Made by a program: the position numbers and the translations under genes
Notes under the pieces: generated by a model
What the model saw: the letters and a program-made list of their open reading frames with translations, nothing else
Database searches by the model: none
Told to the model about the DNA's origin: nothing
NCBI RefSeq assembly: GCF_027925245.1
Contig: NZ_BSDP01000001.1
Coordinates: 868,001-932,000, forward strand
Source of the DNA: Agromyces rhizosphaerae
GTDB lineage: Bacteria > Actinomycetota > Actinomycetes > Actinomycetales > Microbacteriaceae
DNA: 64,000 bases
Direction of reading: 5' to 3'
Part shown: one piece after another, positions 51,893-61,755 of the stretch
Layout: each line of letters opens with the position of its first letter
Numbering within the stretch: position 1 is the stretch's first letter

Positions 51893-53082
51893 GCATCTCT
51901 CCTCTGCTCGGTGCGCCGGCGCACCGTCCTCATCACCGCGTCGTTCGCCGCGCTCTGCTCGACGGCCGCGAGCACGCGCTGCAGGTCGGCAGCCTCCCCG
52001 AACGTCGGGGCGCCTGCATCCGTCGCGCCCACGGTCGCCCAGACGAAGTCGACGACCTGGTGGACGAACAGGTGCTCGTAGCCCAGCCCGTGGCCGGCCG
52101 GCCACCACGCCCCCGCGTAGGGGTGCTCGGACTCGGTGGCCTGAATCCGGCGGAAGCCCTGCCGGCCGGCCGCGTCGGCGGCATCGTAGTATTCGAGTTC
52201 GTTCATCCGCTCGAAGTCGAACGCGATCGAACCGGCCGAGCCGTTGATCTCGATGCGGTTCGCGTTGCGCCGCCCGGTCGCCATGCGGGTCGCCTCGAAC
52301 ACGCCGAGGGCGCCTCCCTCGAATCGGGCGGTGAACGCCACCGCGTCGTCCACGGTCACGGGCAGCCGAGCGCCGCGCGCGCCGGTGCCGCCCAGGCCGT
52401 TCGCGCGAGCCATCGGCGGCCGGTCGGGCACGAACGTGCGGACCGTCGCCGAGACCTCGGCGATCCGGTCGCCGGTCAGCCACTGCGCCGTGTCGATCGA
52501 GTGGGCGCCGATGTCGCCGAGCGCACCCGAGCCGGCGCGATCCCGGTCGAGTCGCCAGGTGTGCGGCGCGTCCGGATCGCTCAGCCAGTCCTGCAGGTAC
52601 TGCGCGCGCACGTGGCGGATCGCCCCGATCCACCCGTCGGTGATCATGCTCCGTGCCAGGGCCAGCGCGGGCGTGCGGCGGTAGCTGAAGCCGCACATCG
52701 CCACGCCGGTCGCGGCTGCCGCCGCGTCGGCCATCCGATCGGCGTCCTCGACCGAGTTCGCGAGGGGCTTCTCGCAGAGCACGTGCTTGCCTGCGGCGAG
52801 CGCCGCCAGCGCGATCTCGGCGTGGGTGTCGCCCGGCGTGCAGACGTCGACCACGTCGATGTCCTCCCGCTCGACGACCTCGCGCCAGTCGTCGGAGTAC
52901 TCGGGCCATCCGAGCGCCGAGGCGTCCGCCGCGCCGTCCCGCCGGCGGCCGACGAGCACGGCCGGCTCCACCCGACGCGGGAGACGGAAGAACCGCGGCG
53001 CGGTCCGCCATGCCTGGGTGTGCATGCGCCCCATGAACCCGCCGCCGATGACGGCGACCCGCAGGCGTTCGTTCGAGGTCAT
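51889..53082 (-). CDS. Gfo/Idh/MocA-family oxidoreductase (first of two)
   Basis: 397 residues from ATG 53080-53082; ATG 53113-53115 is an alternative and neither has a strong ribosome site. Motifs are RVAVIGGGFMGRMHTQAW, HVLCEKPLANSVEDAD (EKP) and GSGALGDIGAHSIDTAQWL. This is the larger oxidoreductase subtype seen in myo-inositol and glycoside-oxidising enzymes. It follows the GH2 gene by about 55 bases and is coupled to ThuA. Confidence 0.9.
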   Translation of the reverse strand: MTSNERLRVAVIGGGFMGRMHTQAWRTAPRFFRLPRRVEPAVLVGRRRDGAADASALGWPEYSDDWREVVEREDIDVVDVCTPGDTHAEIALAALAAGKHVLCEKPLANSVEDADRMADAAAAATGVAMCGFSYRRTPALALARSMITDGWIGAIRHVRAQYLQDWLSDPDAPHTWRLDRDRAGSGALGDIGAHSIDTAQWLTGDRIAEVSATVRTFVPDRPPMARANGLGGTGARGARLPVTVDDAVAFTARFEGGALGVFEATRMATGRRNANRIEINGSAGSIAFDFERMNELEYYDAADAAGRQGFRRIQATESEHPYAGAWWPAGHGLGYEHLFVHQVVDFVWATVGATDAGAPTFGEAADLQRVLAAVEQSAANDAVMRTVRRRTEQRRDA

Positions 53083-53137
53083 CGTCGGTCCGTTCGACTC
53101 GAGTCCACTCATCATGTCGCGCCCGGCCCGGAGCCGC

Positions 53138-55513
53138 TCACGCGGGGTCCTTCTCGACCCACATGTCGGGCCAGTACCGGTAGATGCTGTGCCCGTGCTC
53201 GCGCGATCGTTCATCCGCCTCGGCCTTGAACGCCAGGCTCCGTGCCTTCGCGGTCTCCTGGTCGTCGACCAGCAGCACGTAGGCGTTCTCCGCCACGCCG
53301 GCTCCAGTGGCATCCGTCAGTCGAAGCTCGACCCCGAAGGTCCCCTCGGCGTCGCCGGGGACGTCCCAGCGCACCGGGCAGACTTCGATCGAGCTGTCCT
53401 CCTCCACCTCGACCGCGGACGTTCCGGAGGCGACGACCGCGCCGCCGGCGCCGCTGACGCTCCAGTCGAGCGTCAGCGTCCCGAGGGCGCGTTGGTAGTC
53501 GTTCACCACCCACGCCGAGCCCTCGAACGTCGTGCCGGGCGCCCACCGCCGCCGATCGAAGGCGAGGCTCGGCAGGAGAGGCTGGTAGGTGCGTCGCAGC
53601 CAGTCGAACGAGGCCTTCCTCCTGCCGTAGTAGTCGATGACGCCCCACTTGATGTCGGGCACGTGGGTCATGAAGTGACAGAGCGAGACGCCGCTCATCC
53701 TCGGCTTCCGCCGACGGTACGTCTCGAGCGCGAACTGGATGACGGTGCCCTGCGCGACCTGCGTCGCCTCGACGAACTCGTCCAGGCTCCCGTCGCGGAA
53801 GTCGCCGAACACCTCGAGGTTGATCGCCTTGAGGATGTCGATGTCGGCGAAGTGATACGCCCAACTCGGCCCCATCGGCCAGAGCTCGTCCTCGGGGATG
53901 AACCGGCGGAGGCTCTCGACGTCGGGTGCGGATGCAGCGGTCAGTTCCGGGATGATCGCGCACTCGAGCGCCGGGTAGTACTCCTCCATGTACTCGGCGC
54001 CGCCCTGGTAGTAGTGCTCGTTGGCGTGCATGCTCTCGTTGGGCTTGAAGCCGAGCCGCTGCCCGGCCTCGGAGCTCAGCGGCGAAGCGAGCCCGTACGG
54101 CACATCCGTGCGATCGGCCACCGCGGCGCCGATCGCCTGCATCAGTGCGAGGTTCCCGCTGCGTTCGTGGGCTCCCGAGAAGAACACCTCCTCGCCTCCC
54201 ATCCAGAAGATCTGCGACGGGTGGTTGCGACGCGCGTCCACGACGGCGACGCACTCGTCCACCACGGCTGCGACGAACTCCGGGTCGTCCGGGTACGCCT
54301 GCGTGGCGAGGCTGAAGTTGGTCCAGACGGTGATGCCGGCTTCGTCGCACAGCCGGTAGAACTCGGGGGCCTCGGGCGGATGCCACCCGAAGATGCGCAG
54401 GTTGTTGATGTTCGCCTCGCGCACGAGCGCCACCCGGTCCTCGTACTTCTGCGGCGAGTTGCGGCCGTACAGGAACGAGGGCTGGCCGCCCCAGCACGCG
54501 GAGCGGAGGAAGTGGCGTCGCCCGTTGATGACGAACGTCCACGGGTGTTCGACCTGGTCCGCGGTGAAGCCCGGGTTGTGCTGCATCTCGATCTCGCGCA
54601 GCCCGATCCGCTCCGTTCGCGCATCGAGGAGTTCGTTCGCGTCGCGCACCTCGACCACGAGGTCGTACAGGTGCTGCTCACCCATGTCCCACGGCCACCA
54701 GAGTCGGGCATCCTCGACGTCGATGTGCACGGTCGCGGAGGTGCGCCCGGGTGGCGCGACGACCACGTCCTCGGTGCCGATCGTGTCGACGTCGACGTTC
54801 CATCCGCGCAGGAGCGTCGACAGCGCGACCTCCCGTTCGGAGTCGCCGTGGTTGACGAGCTCGGCGGTCATGCGCACGGATGCGCGGTCGTCGCCGTGCA
54901 CGCTGACATCGGTTCGGATCGAGTCGACCCGCACCGGCCCGGTCGCCTCGAGGCGCACCGGACGCCAGATGCCGAACGGCACCAGGCCCGAGAAGTAGTC
55001 GCCGGAGAAATTGACCTTCCTGCCGCCGCAATTGCGGTAGTTCTTCGGCGGGGGGTCGAGCTTGACCATGAGCATGTTCGCACCGTCGCGCCAGTCCTCC
55101 CAGCTCACGACGTCGGTCACGTCGAACTCGAACGACGAGAACATCCCCTCGTGTCGACCGAGGAAGGTGCCGTTCAGCCAGACGTCGCAGCTGTAGTCCA
55201 CGCCGTCGAAGACCAGCCGGATGACGCGACCGCGCATCGACGGGTCCACCGCGAAGCGCCTGCTGTACCACCACTCGTACTCGGCCGCCCACTTGGCCCG
55301 GTGCATGCCGCGACCGACGTACGGATCGTCGATCTCGTTGGCGCGGTGCAGGTCGGTGTACACGTCACCGGGAACGGACGCGAAGTTCCAGCTGAAGTGC
55401 GTGCCCTGGTATTCGGCGGGGAGCAGGTGCAACCCCTCCTCGGTGCCGCGACCCGGGCGCATTCGCTCCATCTGCCATCGGTGGCCGCTCAGGTCCTGCT
55501 CGATACGTCCCAC
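53138..55513 (-). CDS. Glycoside hydrolase family 2 (beta-galactosidase/mannosidase-like)
   Basis: 791 residues from GTG 55511-55513, chosen because AAGGAG lies five bases upstream; the frame stays open to 55573. The N-terminal jelly-roll ([34 protein letters not shown]), Ig-like domain and TIM barrel are in order. The barrel has [20 protein letters not shown] and the acid/base area [13 protein letters not shown], with GGEE rather than the usual NE. No signal peptide. In algal-galactan loci GH2 enzymes trim galactose from oligosaccharides after desulfation. First gene of its operon, divergent from the sulfatase. Confidence 0.85.
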   Translation of the reverse strand: MGRIEQDLSGHRWQMERMRPGRGTEEGLHLLPAEYQGTHFSWNFASVPGDVYTDLHRANEIDDPYVGRGMHRAKWAAEYEWWYSRRFAVDPSMRGRVIRLVFDGVDYSCDVWLNGTFLGRHEGMFSSFEFDVTDVVSWEDWRDGANMLMVKLDPPPKNYRNCGGRKVNFSGDYFSGLVPFGIWRPVRLEATGPVRVDSIRTDVSVHGDDRASVRMTAELVNHGDSEREVALSTLLRGWNVDVDTIGTEDVVVAPPGRTSATVHIDVEDARLWWPWDMGEQHLYDLVVEVRDANELLDARTERIGLREIEMQHNPGFTADQVEHPWTFVINGRRHFLRSACWGGQPSFLYGRNSPQKYEDRVALVREANINNLRIFGWHPPEAPEFYRLCDEAGITVWTNFSLATQAYPDDPEFVAAVVDECVAVVDARRNHPSQIFWMGGEEVFFSGAHERSGNLALMQAIGAAVADRTDVPYGLASPLSSEAGQRLGFKPNESMHANEHYYQGGAEYMEEYYPALECAIIPELTAASAPDVESLRRFIPEDELWPMGPSWAYHFADIDILKAINLEVFGDFRDGSLDEFVEATQVAQGTVIQFALETYRRRKPRMSGVSLCHFMTHVPDIKWGVIDYYGRRKASFDWLRRTYQPLLPSLAFDRRRWAPGTTFEGSAWVVNDYQRALGTLTLDWSVSGAGGAVVASGTSAVEVEEDSSIEVCPVRWDVPGDAEGTFGVELRLTDATGAGVAENAYVLLVDDQETAKARSLAFKAEADERSREHGHSIYRYWPDMWVEKDPA

Positions 55514-55572
55514 TGCTGCTCCTTCGCCGCGCATGCTGGCCGAGTGCGTCCGAATCTGCGGACTCGCGACCA

Positions 55573-55583
55573 AGGATACCGGT
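55573..55583 (-). promoter_or_regulatory. ACCGGT operator and -10 of the GH2 operon
   Basis: The core ACCGGT is at 55578-55583, with the flanking T-run GGTTTTTCAC matching the other sites on one side. It overlaps by one base a minus-strand -10 TATCCT (55573-55578). It is the weakest of the five sites. Confidence 0.5.
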
Positions 55584-55649
55584 TTTTCACTGCACAGTGC
55601 GCAGTCGGACCGTGGTGGTCGCGGACGCGGGCGAGTTCTGGCTCTCCCG

Positions 55650-55678
55650 TTGCCTCAAGCCGAGAACCGGTTTACCAT
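55650..55678 (+). promoter_or_regulatory. Sulfatase promoter with AACCGGTT operator
   Basis: TTGCCT (55650-55655), a 17-base spacer and TACCAT (55673-55678) form the promoter. AACCGGTT (55665-55672) fills the end of the spacer and abuts the -10. It resembles the GH117 site closely: both read GAGAACCGGTTTACCA. Confidence 0.7.
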
Positions 55679-55760
55679 CGCGGCGAGCTCAGTCGTCGAT
55701 CGGAAGGTCGACGGCGAGATCGCACCGCTGGCCCCGGCGGAGCACCAGAGGAGGATCCGC

Positions 55761-57572
55761 ATGACCGCACAGCCCCCGAACGTGCTCCTGATCGTCACCG
55801 ACGACCAGGGGTACGGTGACTTCGGATGCACCGGGAACCCGTGGCTGCGCACGCCGGCGCTCGACGCGCTCGCCGCCGATTCGGTACGGCTCGATGCCTT
55901 CCACACCGATCCGATGTGCGCACCCAGCCGGGCCGCGCTGCTGAGCGGGTGCCACTCCGCACGCGCCGGAGTGTGGAGCACGCTGTCGGGACGCTACTTC
56001 CTCAACCGCGACCTGCCGACGATCGCAGACCGCTTCCGCGCGTCGGGCTACCGCACCGGCATGTTCGGCAAGTGGCACCTGGGCGACGGGAAGCACTATT
56101 TGCCCCAGGATCGGGGTTTCGACGAGGCCCTGTACCACGGAGGCGGAGTCATCGGCGAGATGCCCGATCACTGGGACAACGACTACTTCGACGCGGTGTT
56201 CCACCGCAACGGGCGGCCGGAGCGGTTCGCGGACACGTACTGCACGGACGTCTGGTTCGGCGAGGCGACCGACTTCATCGAGCGATCCGTCGACGCCGAC
56301 GTCCCGTTCTTCTGCTATCTCCCGGTCAACGCACCGCACGTGCCGCTCGACGTGCATCCGCGCTACGCGGAGCCGTACCTCCGTCAGGGCGTGCCCGACG
56401 ACCGGGCGCGCTTCTTCGGCATGATCGCCAACATCGACGAGAACGTCGGACGCCTCCGGGCTCGTCTCGCCGAGCTGGGGATCTCCGACGACACGATCAT
56501 CGTCTACCTCGGCGACAATGGCACGGACGGCGGCGCCGAGGTCGACGCCGAAGGCGCGCTCACCGACGGTTGGAATGCGGGACAACGCGGCAAGAAGTGC
56601 TGGCCGACGGATGGCGGGCACCGCAACCTGTGTCTGCTGCACTGGCCCCGCGGCGGATGGAGCGGCGGGCGGGACGTCACCACGCTGACCGCCCACTACG
56701 ACCTCCTCCCGACGCTCGCTGCTCGCTGCGGGCTGGCGCACCCCGACGGCGCCGCACCCACTGACGGACGCGACCTCTCCGGCATCCTCACCGGCGCCGC
56801 CGACGACGCGCTCGACGGGCGTGCGCTCGTCGTGCACAACCAGCAGCGCGACAACCCGACGAAGTACAAGGACTTCGCGGTGCTCACTCGCGACTGGCGA
56901 CTCGTGCAGACCACCGAGTGGGGCCCGGGGAGACGGGAGCTCCACGCCGCCCGCGACACGGGCCAGGTGCACGACCTCGCGGCGGAGCATCCGTCGGTCG
57001 TGACCGAGCTGATGCGCGTCTACGACCGGTGGTGGGACGACCTGGGCGACGCGTTCGAGCAGGTCTGGCCGTTCTACGCCGCGGACGACGGCGAGGAGCT
57101 CACCCTGACGGCGCACGCGTGGCACGGCACGACCGAGCGGCCGGGCATCTACGACCAGAACCACTGCCGGACGGGCGAGGTCGCGAACGGCTACTGGCTG
57201 GTCGACGTGCGCGATCCGGGGCGATACCGGCTGGAGCTGCGGCGCTGGCCGCGGGAGGTCGACCGACCGATCACCGCCGGGCTGCCCGCACGGGTCGGCG
57301 TCCCGCACGTCGCGGACCGGCCGGAGGGCGTCGCCCTCACGATCCGAACGGCGCGAATCTCCGTGACTCCGGACTCCGCGAACACCGGCCTCCCGCGACT
57401 CGATGTCGAGACGTCGGTCGACGCGTCCGCGACCGCCGTGACCCACGAGTGGGACCTGCCGGCGGGCCGCTACCGGGTGCAGACCTGGCTCACCGACGAC
57501 GCCGGCGTGGAGCGCGGTGCGTACTACGCGTACCTGACGCACACGGGAGTCCGGGCGGCGCAGGAGCGGTGA
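55761..57572 (+). CDS. Cytosolic sulfatase (S1 family)
   Basis: 603 residues from ATG 55761, with GGAGG six bases upstream. The metal site [17 protein letters not shown] is followed by the modification signature [12 protein letters not shown] (Cys near residue 53), GKWHLGD and [11 protein letters not shown]. After about residue 450 there is an extra beta-rich domain of about 150 residues ([17 protein letters not shown]..., [12 protein letters not shown]) resembling sulfatase C-terminal accessory domains. No signal peptide. It probably desulfates imported galactan oligosaccharide, but the formylglycine-generating enzyme must be encoded elsewhere. Confidence 0.92.
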   Translation: MTAQPPNVLLIVTDDQGYGDFGCTGNPWLRTPALDALAADSVRLDAFHTDPMCAPSRAALLSGCHSARAGVWSTLSGRYFLNRDLPTIADRFRASGYRTGMFGKWHLGDGKHYLPQDRGFDEALYHGGGVIGEMPDHWDNDYFDAVFHRNGRPERFADTYCTDVWFGEATDFIERSVDADVPFFCYLPVNAPHVPLDVHPRYAEPYLRQGVPDDRARFFGMIANIDENVGRLRARLAELGISDDTIIVYLGDNGTDGGAEVDAEGALTDGWNAGQRGKKCWPTDGGHRNLCLLHWPRGGWSGGRDVTTLTAHYDLLPTLAARCGLAHPDGAAPTDGRDLSGILTGAADDALDGRALVVHNQQRDNPTKYKDFAVLTRDWRLVQTTEWGPGRRELHAARDTGQVHDLAAEHPSVVTELMRVYDRWWDDLGDAFEQVWPFYAADDGEELTLTAHAWHGTTERPGIYDQNHCRTGEVANGYWLVDVRDPGRYRLELRRWPREVDRPITAGLPARVGVPHVADRPEGVALTIRTARISVTPDSANTGLPRLDVETSVDASATAVTHEWDLPAGRYRVQTWLTDDAGVERGAYYAYLTHTGVRAAQER

Positions 57573-57620
57573 GCGGATGCGGGCGGGCCACCGCCGCCCG
57601 CATCCGCCACGGCGTCGGAA

Positions 57621-59069
57621 TCAGCCGTAGTTGAGGTAGACCGTGCGGCGCTGGAGGTAGCTCTCGATGCCGAAGACCCCGTCCTCGCCTGCCAGCCCGC
57701 TTCGCTTGTGGCCCGAGTGGTAACCCTGGATGTATCCGGTGATCGGCTGGTTCACGAACACCGTGCCCACCTCCATGTGGTTGATCGCATGGAAGATGGT
57801 GCTGGCGTCGCGGGTGAAGATGTACGCCGAGAGCGCGTCCTCGCGGTCGTTGCAGATCTCCAGTGCTTCCGCGTAGTCGGCGACCGTCACGATCGGGAGG
57901 ATCGGCCCGAAGATCTCGGTCGTGGCGAGCGGCATGTCGCGCGTGACGCCGCTGACCACGGTCGGCAGGTACCAGTGGCCGCGCGCGAAGCGCGGGTCGG
58001 ACGGACGGGCTCCGCCCACCTCGACCGTGGCACCCATCTCGACGCTGCTGCGGAGCATGCCGTCGATGCGCTCGACGCTCGCCCCGGTCGAGCTCGGGCC
58101 CATGCCGGTTCCGTCGGCCGGGTCGGCGAGTTGGATCTCGCGCACGCGCTCGGCAACGCGGGCGGTGAATTCCTCGGCGATCGCCTCGTGCACCAGCACC
58201 AGCTCGTTGCAGATGCAGACCTGTCCGGCGTTGACGAAACGCGAGGTCACGGCCGCCTCGACCGCCGTGTCGAGGTCTGCGTCCTCCAAGACGATGAACG
58301 ACGCCTTGCCGCCGAGCTCGAGCACGAGGCCGGGCACGTTGTCGGCGACCGAACGATAGATCGCCTGGCCGGCTCGCGTGCTGCCGGTCAGCGAGACCAG
58401 TCGCGTGAGCGGATTCGTGACCAGGGCCGAGCTCGCCTCGATGCCGGAGCCGGTGACGACGTTCAGCACACCCTCCGGAAGGCCGATCTCGGCGGCGAGG
58501 CGGCAGAACTCGGACGCGGTGACCGGAGTCGCCTCGTGCGGCTTCAGCACCATGGTGTTGCCGGTCACGAGCGCCGGGCCCACCTTCCGGCCGATCAGGG
58601 CGAGCGGGTAGTTGTACGCGCACATTCCGACGGTCGCACCGTACGGCACGCTCTGGATCCAGAGCTGCTCGCCGGGGTTCTCCGACGGGAAGATCTTGCC
58701 CTCGATGCGCCTCGCCGCCTCCGCGGCGTAGCTGAGGTACGTGACGGTGTCCGTCACCTCGGCGTCCGCCTCGCCGGCGGGCTTCCCCTGCTCCCGTACC
58801 AGCAGGTTCACGAAGTACGCGCGCCGCTCCTCGACCGCCTGGGCGAGGCGCCCCACCCACCGGCCCCGCTCGATCGCAGGCAGGTCCGCCCAGGCGCGCT
58901 GGGCGGCGTGGGCGCTCTCGATCGCGCGGGCCGCATCGTCGGCGTCGAAGTCGGGCACGGTCGCCCAGATCTCGCCGGTGGCCGGATCGTCCACCTCGAC
59001 CACCGCGCCGGATGCGGCGTCGACGGGCACGCCGTCGATGAAGCACGGATAATGCTGAATCGCAGCCAT
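57621..59069 (-). CDS. Aldehyde dehydrogenase, lactaldehyde dehydrogenase (AldA)-like
   Basis: 482 residues. Motifs are GNTMVLKPHEATPV, VSLTGSTRAGQ, LELGGKASFIV (catalytic Glu) and FVNAGQVCICNELV (catalytic Cys). The C-terminal GYHSGHKRSGLAGEDG completes the AldA-like pattern. 3,6-anhydro-galactose dehydrogenases belong to this branch, and with GH117 and an enolase-superfamily enzyme in the locus that substrate is the leading idea. Last gene of the operon that begins with the binding protein at 63012. Confidence 0.9.
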   Translation of the reverse strand: MAAIQHYPCFIDGVPVDAASGAVVEVDDPATGEIWATVPDFDADDAARAIESAHAAQRAWADLPAIERGRWVGRLAQAVEERRAYFVNLLVREQGKPAGEADAEVTDTVTYLSYAAEAARRIEGKIFPSENPGEQLWIQSVPYGATVGMCAYNYPLALIGRKVGPALVTGNTMVLKPHEATPVTASEFCRLAAEIGLPEGVLNVVTGSGIEASSALVTNPLTRLVSLTGSTRAGQAIYRSVADNVPGLVLELGGKASFIVLEDADLDTAVEAAVTSRFVNAGQVCICNELVLVHEAIAEEFTARVAERVREIQLADPADGTGMGPSSTGASVERIDGMLRSSVEMGATVEVGGARPSDPRFARGHWYLPTVVSGVTRDMPLATTEIFGPILPIVTVADYAEALEICNDREDALSAYIFTRDASTIFHAINHMEVGTVFVNQPITGYIQGYHSGHKRSGLAGEDGVFGIESYLQRRTVYLNYG

Positions 59070-59142
59070 TCGGTTGCCTGATCCCTTCCTCACGGCCGCG
59101 CGGAGTTCCGCGCGGCGCCGGTGTCGTCCACGTCGAGTGCGC

Positions 59143-59949
59143 TCATCGACCCTCGAACCGTGGTGGACGCTTCTCCAAGAATGCCGCGAGTCCCTCAGCG
59201 GCATCCGCGCTCGCGACGAGGTGCGCCCCCTCGCCCGCCTCGATCTCGAGCGCTCGTTCGAGATCGACATCGACCCCGCGCTGCAGCGCCCGCTTCGTCG
59301 CGGAGAGGGCGAGCGGAGCCGCGACCGAGATGCGACGCGCGAGCAGCGCGGCACGCTCCTCGAAGTCGATCGGGTCGTGGAGCTGCGTCACGAGTCCCCA
59401 TTCGAGCGCGTCCTCGGGGGTGAACGGTTCCCCGGTGAGGAGCAGCTCGGCAGCCCGGGCGCGACCCACGATGCGCGGCAGTCGCTGGGTCCCTCCGTTG
59501 CCGGGCATGAGGCCGAGCGCGATCTCGGGGAGCCCGAGGGTGTACTGCGCGCGCGAGGCGATCCGGATGTCGCAGGCGAGCGCGAGCTCTAATCCCCCGC
59601 CCAGCGCGTGGCCGGCGATTTCGGCCACGAAGATCAGCCCGGACGTCTCGATCCGGGCGCAGGTCCGCCTCGCCGCATCCGCCAGTGCCGACCGCGCTTC
59701 GACCGAGCCGGCGGCGTAGTCGCGCAGGTCGGCTCCCGCCGAGAAGAACTTCGGGCTGGCACTGCGGAGCCGGACGACTCGGACCCGGGGGTCGGCCTCG
59801 AGCAGGTCGATGGCGTGGACGAGCTCGGCATGGCACGCGATCGTGTACGCGTTGGCCGGCGGGCGGTCGAGCGTGATGGTCGCGATCGCGCCCTCCCGTT
59901 CCACGTCGGTCCACTCGCGGCCGACGGCCCGGGTCGCTGCGTCGTGCAC
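59143..59949 (-). CDS. Enoyl-CoA hydratase/isomerase-family protein
   Basis: 268 residues from GTG 59947-59949, seven bases after the permease stop. Crotonase motifs are present: KFFSAGADLRDYA (oxyanion), IAGHALGGGLELALACDIRIA (second oxyanion Gly) and LPEIALGLMPGNGGTQRLPR, where the Glu of PE is one of the catalytic positions. A CoA enzyme is not expected in anhydro-sugar catabolism, so its role here is unclear. It may act on a later acyl-CoA or non-CoA intermediate. Confidence 0.88.
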   Translation of the reverse strand: MHDAATRAVGREWTDVEREGAIATITLDRPPANAYTIACHAELVHAIDLLEADPRVRVVRLRSASPKFFSAGADLRDYAAGSVEARSALADAARRTCARIETSGLIFVAEIAGHALGGGLELALACDIRIASRAQYTLGLPEIALGLMPGNGGTQRLPRIVGRARAAELLLTGEPFTPEDALEWGLVTQLHDPIDFEERAALLARRISVAAPLALSATKRALQRGVDVDLERALEIEAGEGAHLVASADAAEGLAAFLEKRPPRFEGR

Positions 59950-59955
59950 GATCGC

Positions 59956-60786
59956 CTACTTGCCCGCGCCGGCGGTGACGCCCGCGACGATTCGCCGCTG
60001 GAAGATCAGGAACAGCACGAGCAGCGGGAGCGAACCCAGCACCGCCGCAGGGAAGAGCTGGTCGGGAAGCACGTTCTGGTTGCCGACGAAGCGGTAGACC
60101 GAGATCGTGACGGTCTGCTTCGCCGGGTCGGTCAGCAGGAGCAACGGGTAGGTGAGGTCGTTCCAGACGAACAGCATCACGAACAGCGACAGGGTCGCCG
60201 TCGCGGGGCCGAGCAGCGGACGGACGATCCGCCAGAACACCTGCCAGTCGTTGCACCGATCGAGGCGGGCCGACTCCAGCAGCTCCCTCGGGATGGTGCT
60301 CATGAAGCCGATGTAGAAGAAGATCGCGAGCGGCAGGTTGAGCGCCGCATACGCGAGGATGATGCCCGGGTACGTGTTCAGCAGGCCGAGATCGCGGAAG
60401 ATCACGTAGATCGGCGTGATCACCACGAAGTTCGGCGTCGCCATGCCGAGTGCGACGACCATGATCATGATCCGGGTCCACCAGCCGGCCCGCATGACGA
60501 TGGGGAAGGCGGCCATCGAGCCCAGGAGCGCGGTGAGCGCCGCGACCGCCACCGTGATGATCACCGAGTTCAGGATCGCCTGCGCGTAGTTCATCGCCGG
60601 GAGCGCTCGAGCGTAGTTCTCCCACGCGGGGTCGAGCGGGAGGCCCAGCGGCGCCTGCGCGATGTCGGTGGGGGTGCGCAGCGACATGGTGAGCATGTAG
60701 AGCACCGGCAGGAGCATGATCGCCACGACGACGAGCACCCCTCCGTTGGCGAGGACTCGCCCGACCCGGTTCCGTCGACGGTTCAT
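59956..60786 (-). CDS. ABC sugar importer permease (MalG type)
   Basis: 276 residues, ATG 60784-60786 overlapping the previous permease by ATGA. Six helices; the EAA loop is LLESARLDRCNDWQVFWRI. Works with the permease at 60783-61658 and the binding protein at 61756-63012. As in the GH42 locus, no ATPase gene is present. Confidence 0.93.
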   Translation of the reverse strand: MNRRRNRVGRVLANGGVLVVVAIMLLPVLYMLTMSLRTPTDIAQAPLGLPLDPAWENYARALPAMNYAQAILNSVIITVAVAALTALLGSMAAFPIVMRAGWWTRIMIMVVALGMATPNFVVITPIYVIFRDLGLLNTYPGIILAYAALNLPLAIFFYIGFMSTIPRELLESARLDRCNDWQVFWRIVRPLLGPATATLSLFVMLFVWNDLTYPLLLLTDPAKQTVTISVYRFVGNQNVLPDQLFPAAVLGSLPLLVLFLIFQRRIVAGVTAGAGK

Positions 60787-61658
60787 ACGGCGTCCTCACG
60801 CTTCCTCAGGTACCAGTTCTGCAGCATCGCGATCACGACGATGACGACGAGCATCACGGCCGAGAGCGCCGACGCGAAGCCGAAGTCGAAGTTGCGGAAC
60901 AGCTGGTAGATGATCTCGAGGCTCAGGGTCTGGGTGGCGCCGTCCGGGCCGCCTCGGGTCATGATGAACGGCAGCTCGAACGTCTTGAGCGTGCCGATGG
61001 TGGACAGGATGATGTTGATCGTGAACGAGCGCGACAGCAGCGGCAGCTCCATGAAGCGGAACCGCTGCCACGATGACGCCCCGTCGATGCGGGCGGCCTC
61101 GTCGATCTCGGGCGAGATCGCCGCATATCCGGCGAGGAAGATGGCCGTCGTGTAGCCCGTGAACATCCACACGTGGGCGATGGCGATCGCGTACAGCGCG
61201 ATGTCCGGGTTGCCCAGCCACCCCTGCGCCAGGAAGTCGAGTCCGACCGATCTCAGCAGGGCGTTCAGCCCGCCGGAGAAGGGCGAGTAGATGAACTGCC
61301 AGACGTAGCCGACCACCACGAACGACATCATCGCCGGCGTGAAGAGGGCGGCTCGGCTGAAGTTGCGGATCGCCGGCAGGCGGTAGAGCAGGGCGGCCAT
61401 CACAAGGCCCGCGAGGGTCTGCACGACCACCACGACGAACGTGAAGCGAATCGTGATCCAGAGCGCCTCGAGGTAGTCGGTGCGCGTGAAGATCCGCTCG
61501 TAGTTCTCGCCGCCGATGAAGGTCGCGTCCCCCACGCCCGTGAAGTCGGTGAGGCTCATCTGGACCGTTCGCACGATCGGGTAGATGAAGAAGACGAGGA
61601 GGAAGATCACCGCCGGTGCGGCGAACGCGATTGCTGAGCGTCTGGACATCTGTGTCAT
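60783..61658 (-). CDS. ABC sugar importer permease (MalF type)
   Basis: 291 residues. Six helices, starting with AIAFAAPAVIFLLVFFIYP. The EAA loop is EIDEAARIDGASSWQRFRF. It is separated from the binding-protein gene by about 100 bases holding a GC-rich stem-loop. Confidence 0.93.
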   Translation of the reverse strand: MTQMSRRSAIAFAAPAVIFLLVFFIYPIVRTVQMSLTDFTGVGDATFIGGENYERIFTRTDYLEALWITIRFTFVVVVVQTLAGLVMAALLYRLPAIRNFSRAALFTPAMMSFVVVGYVWQFIYSPFSGGLNALLRSVGLDFLAQGWLGNPDIALYAIAIAHVWMFTGYTTAIFLAGYAAISPEIDEAARIDGASSWQRFRFMELPLLSRSFTINIILSTIGTLKTFELPFIMTRGGPDGATQTLSLEIIYQLFRNFDFGFASALSAVMLVVIVVIAMLQNWYLRKREDAV

Positions 61659-61700
61659 CTCTGCCGGCGGAGTCCGCCCGCGTCGTGGGTCGCGCGCCGT

Positions 61701-61731
61701 GCCCGGCCCGCCGGGTCCGCCCCGGCCGGGC
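61701..61731 (-). terminator. Stem-loop between binding protein and permease genes
   Basis: GCCCGGCC (61701-61708) pairs with GGCCGGGC (61724-61731) around a 15-base loop. Same operon position as the hairpins at 15492-15568, and probably also tunes binding-protein to permease ratio. Confidence 0.45.
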
Positions 61732-61755
61732 CGTGCACGTCGCGTTCCGGTTGGG

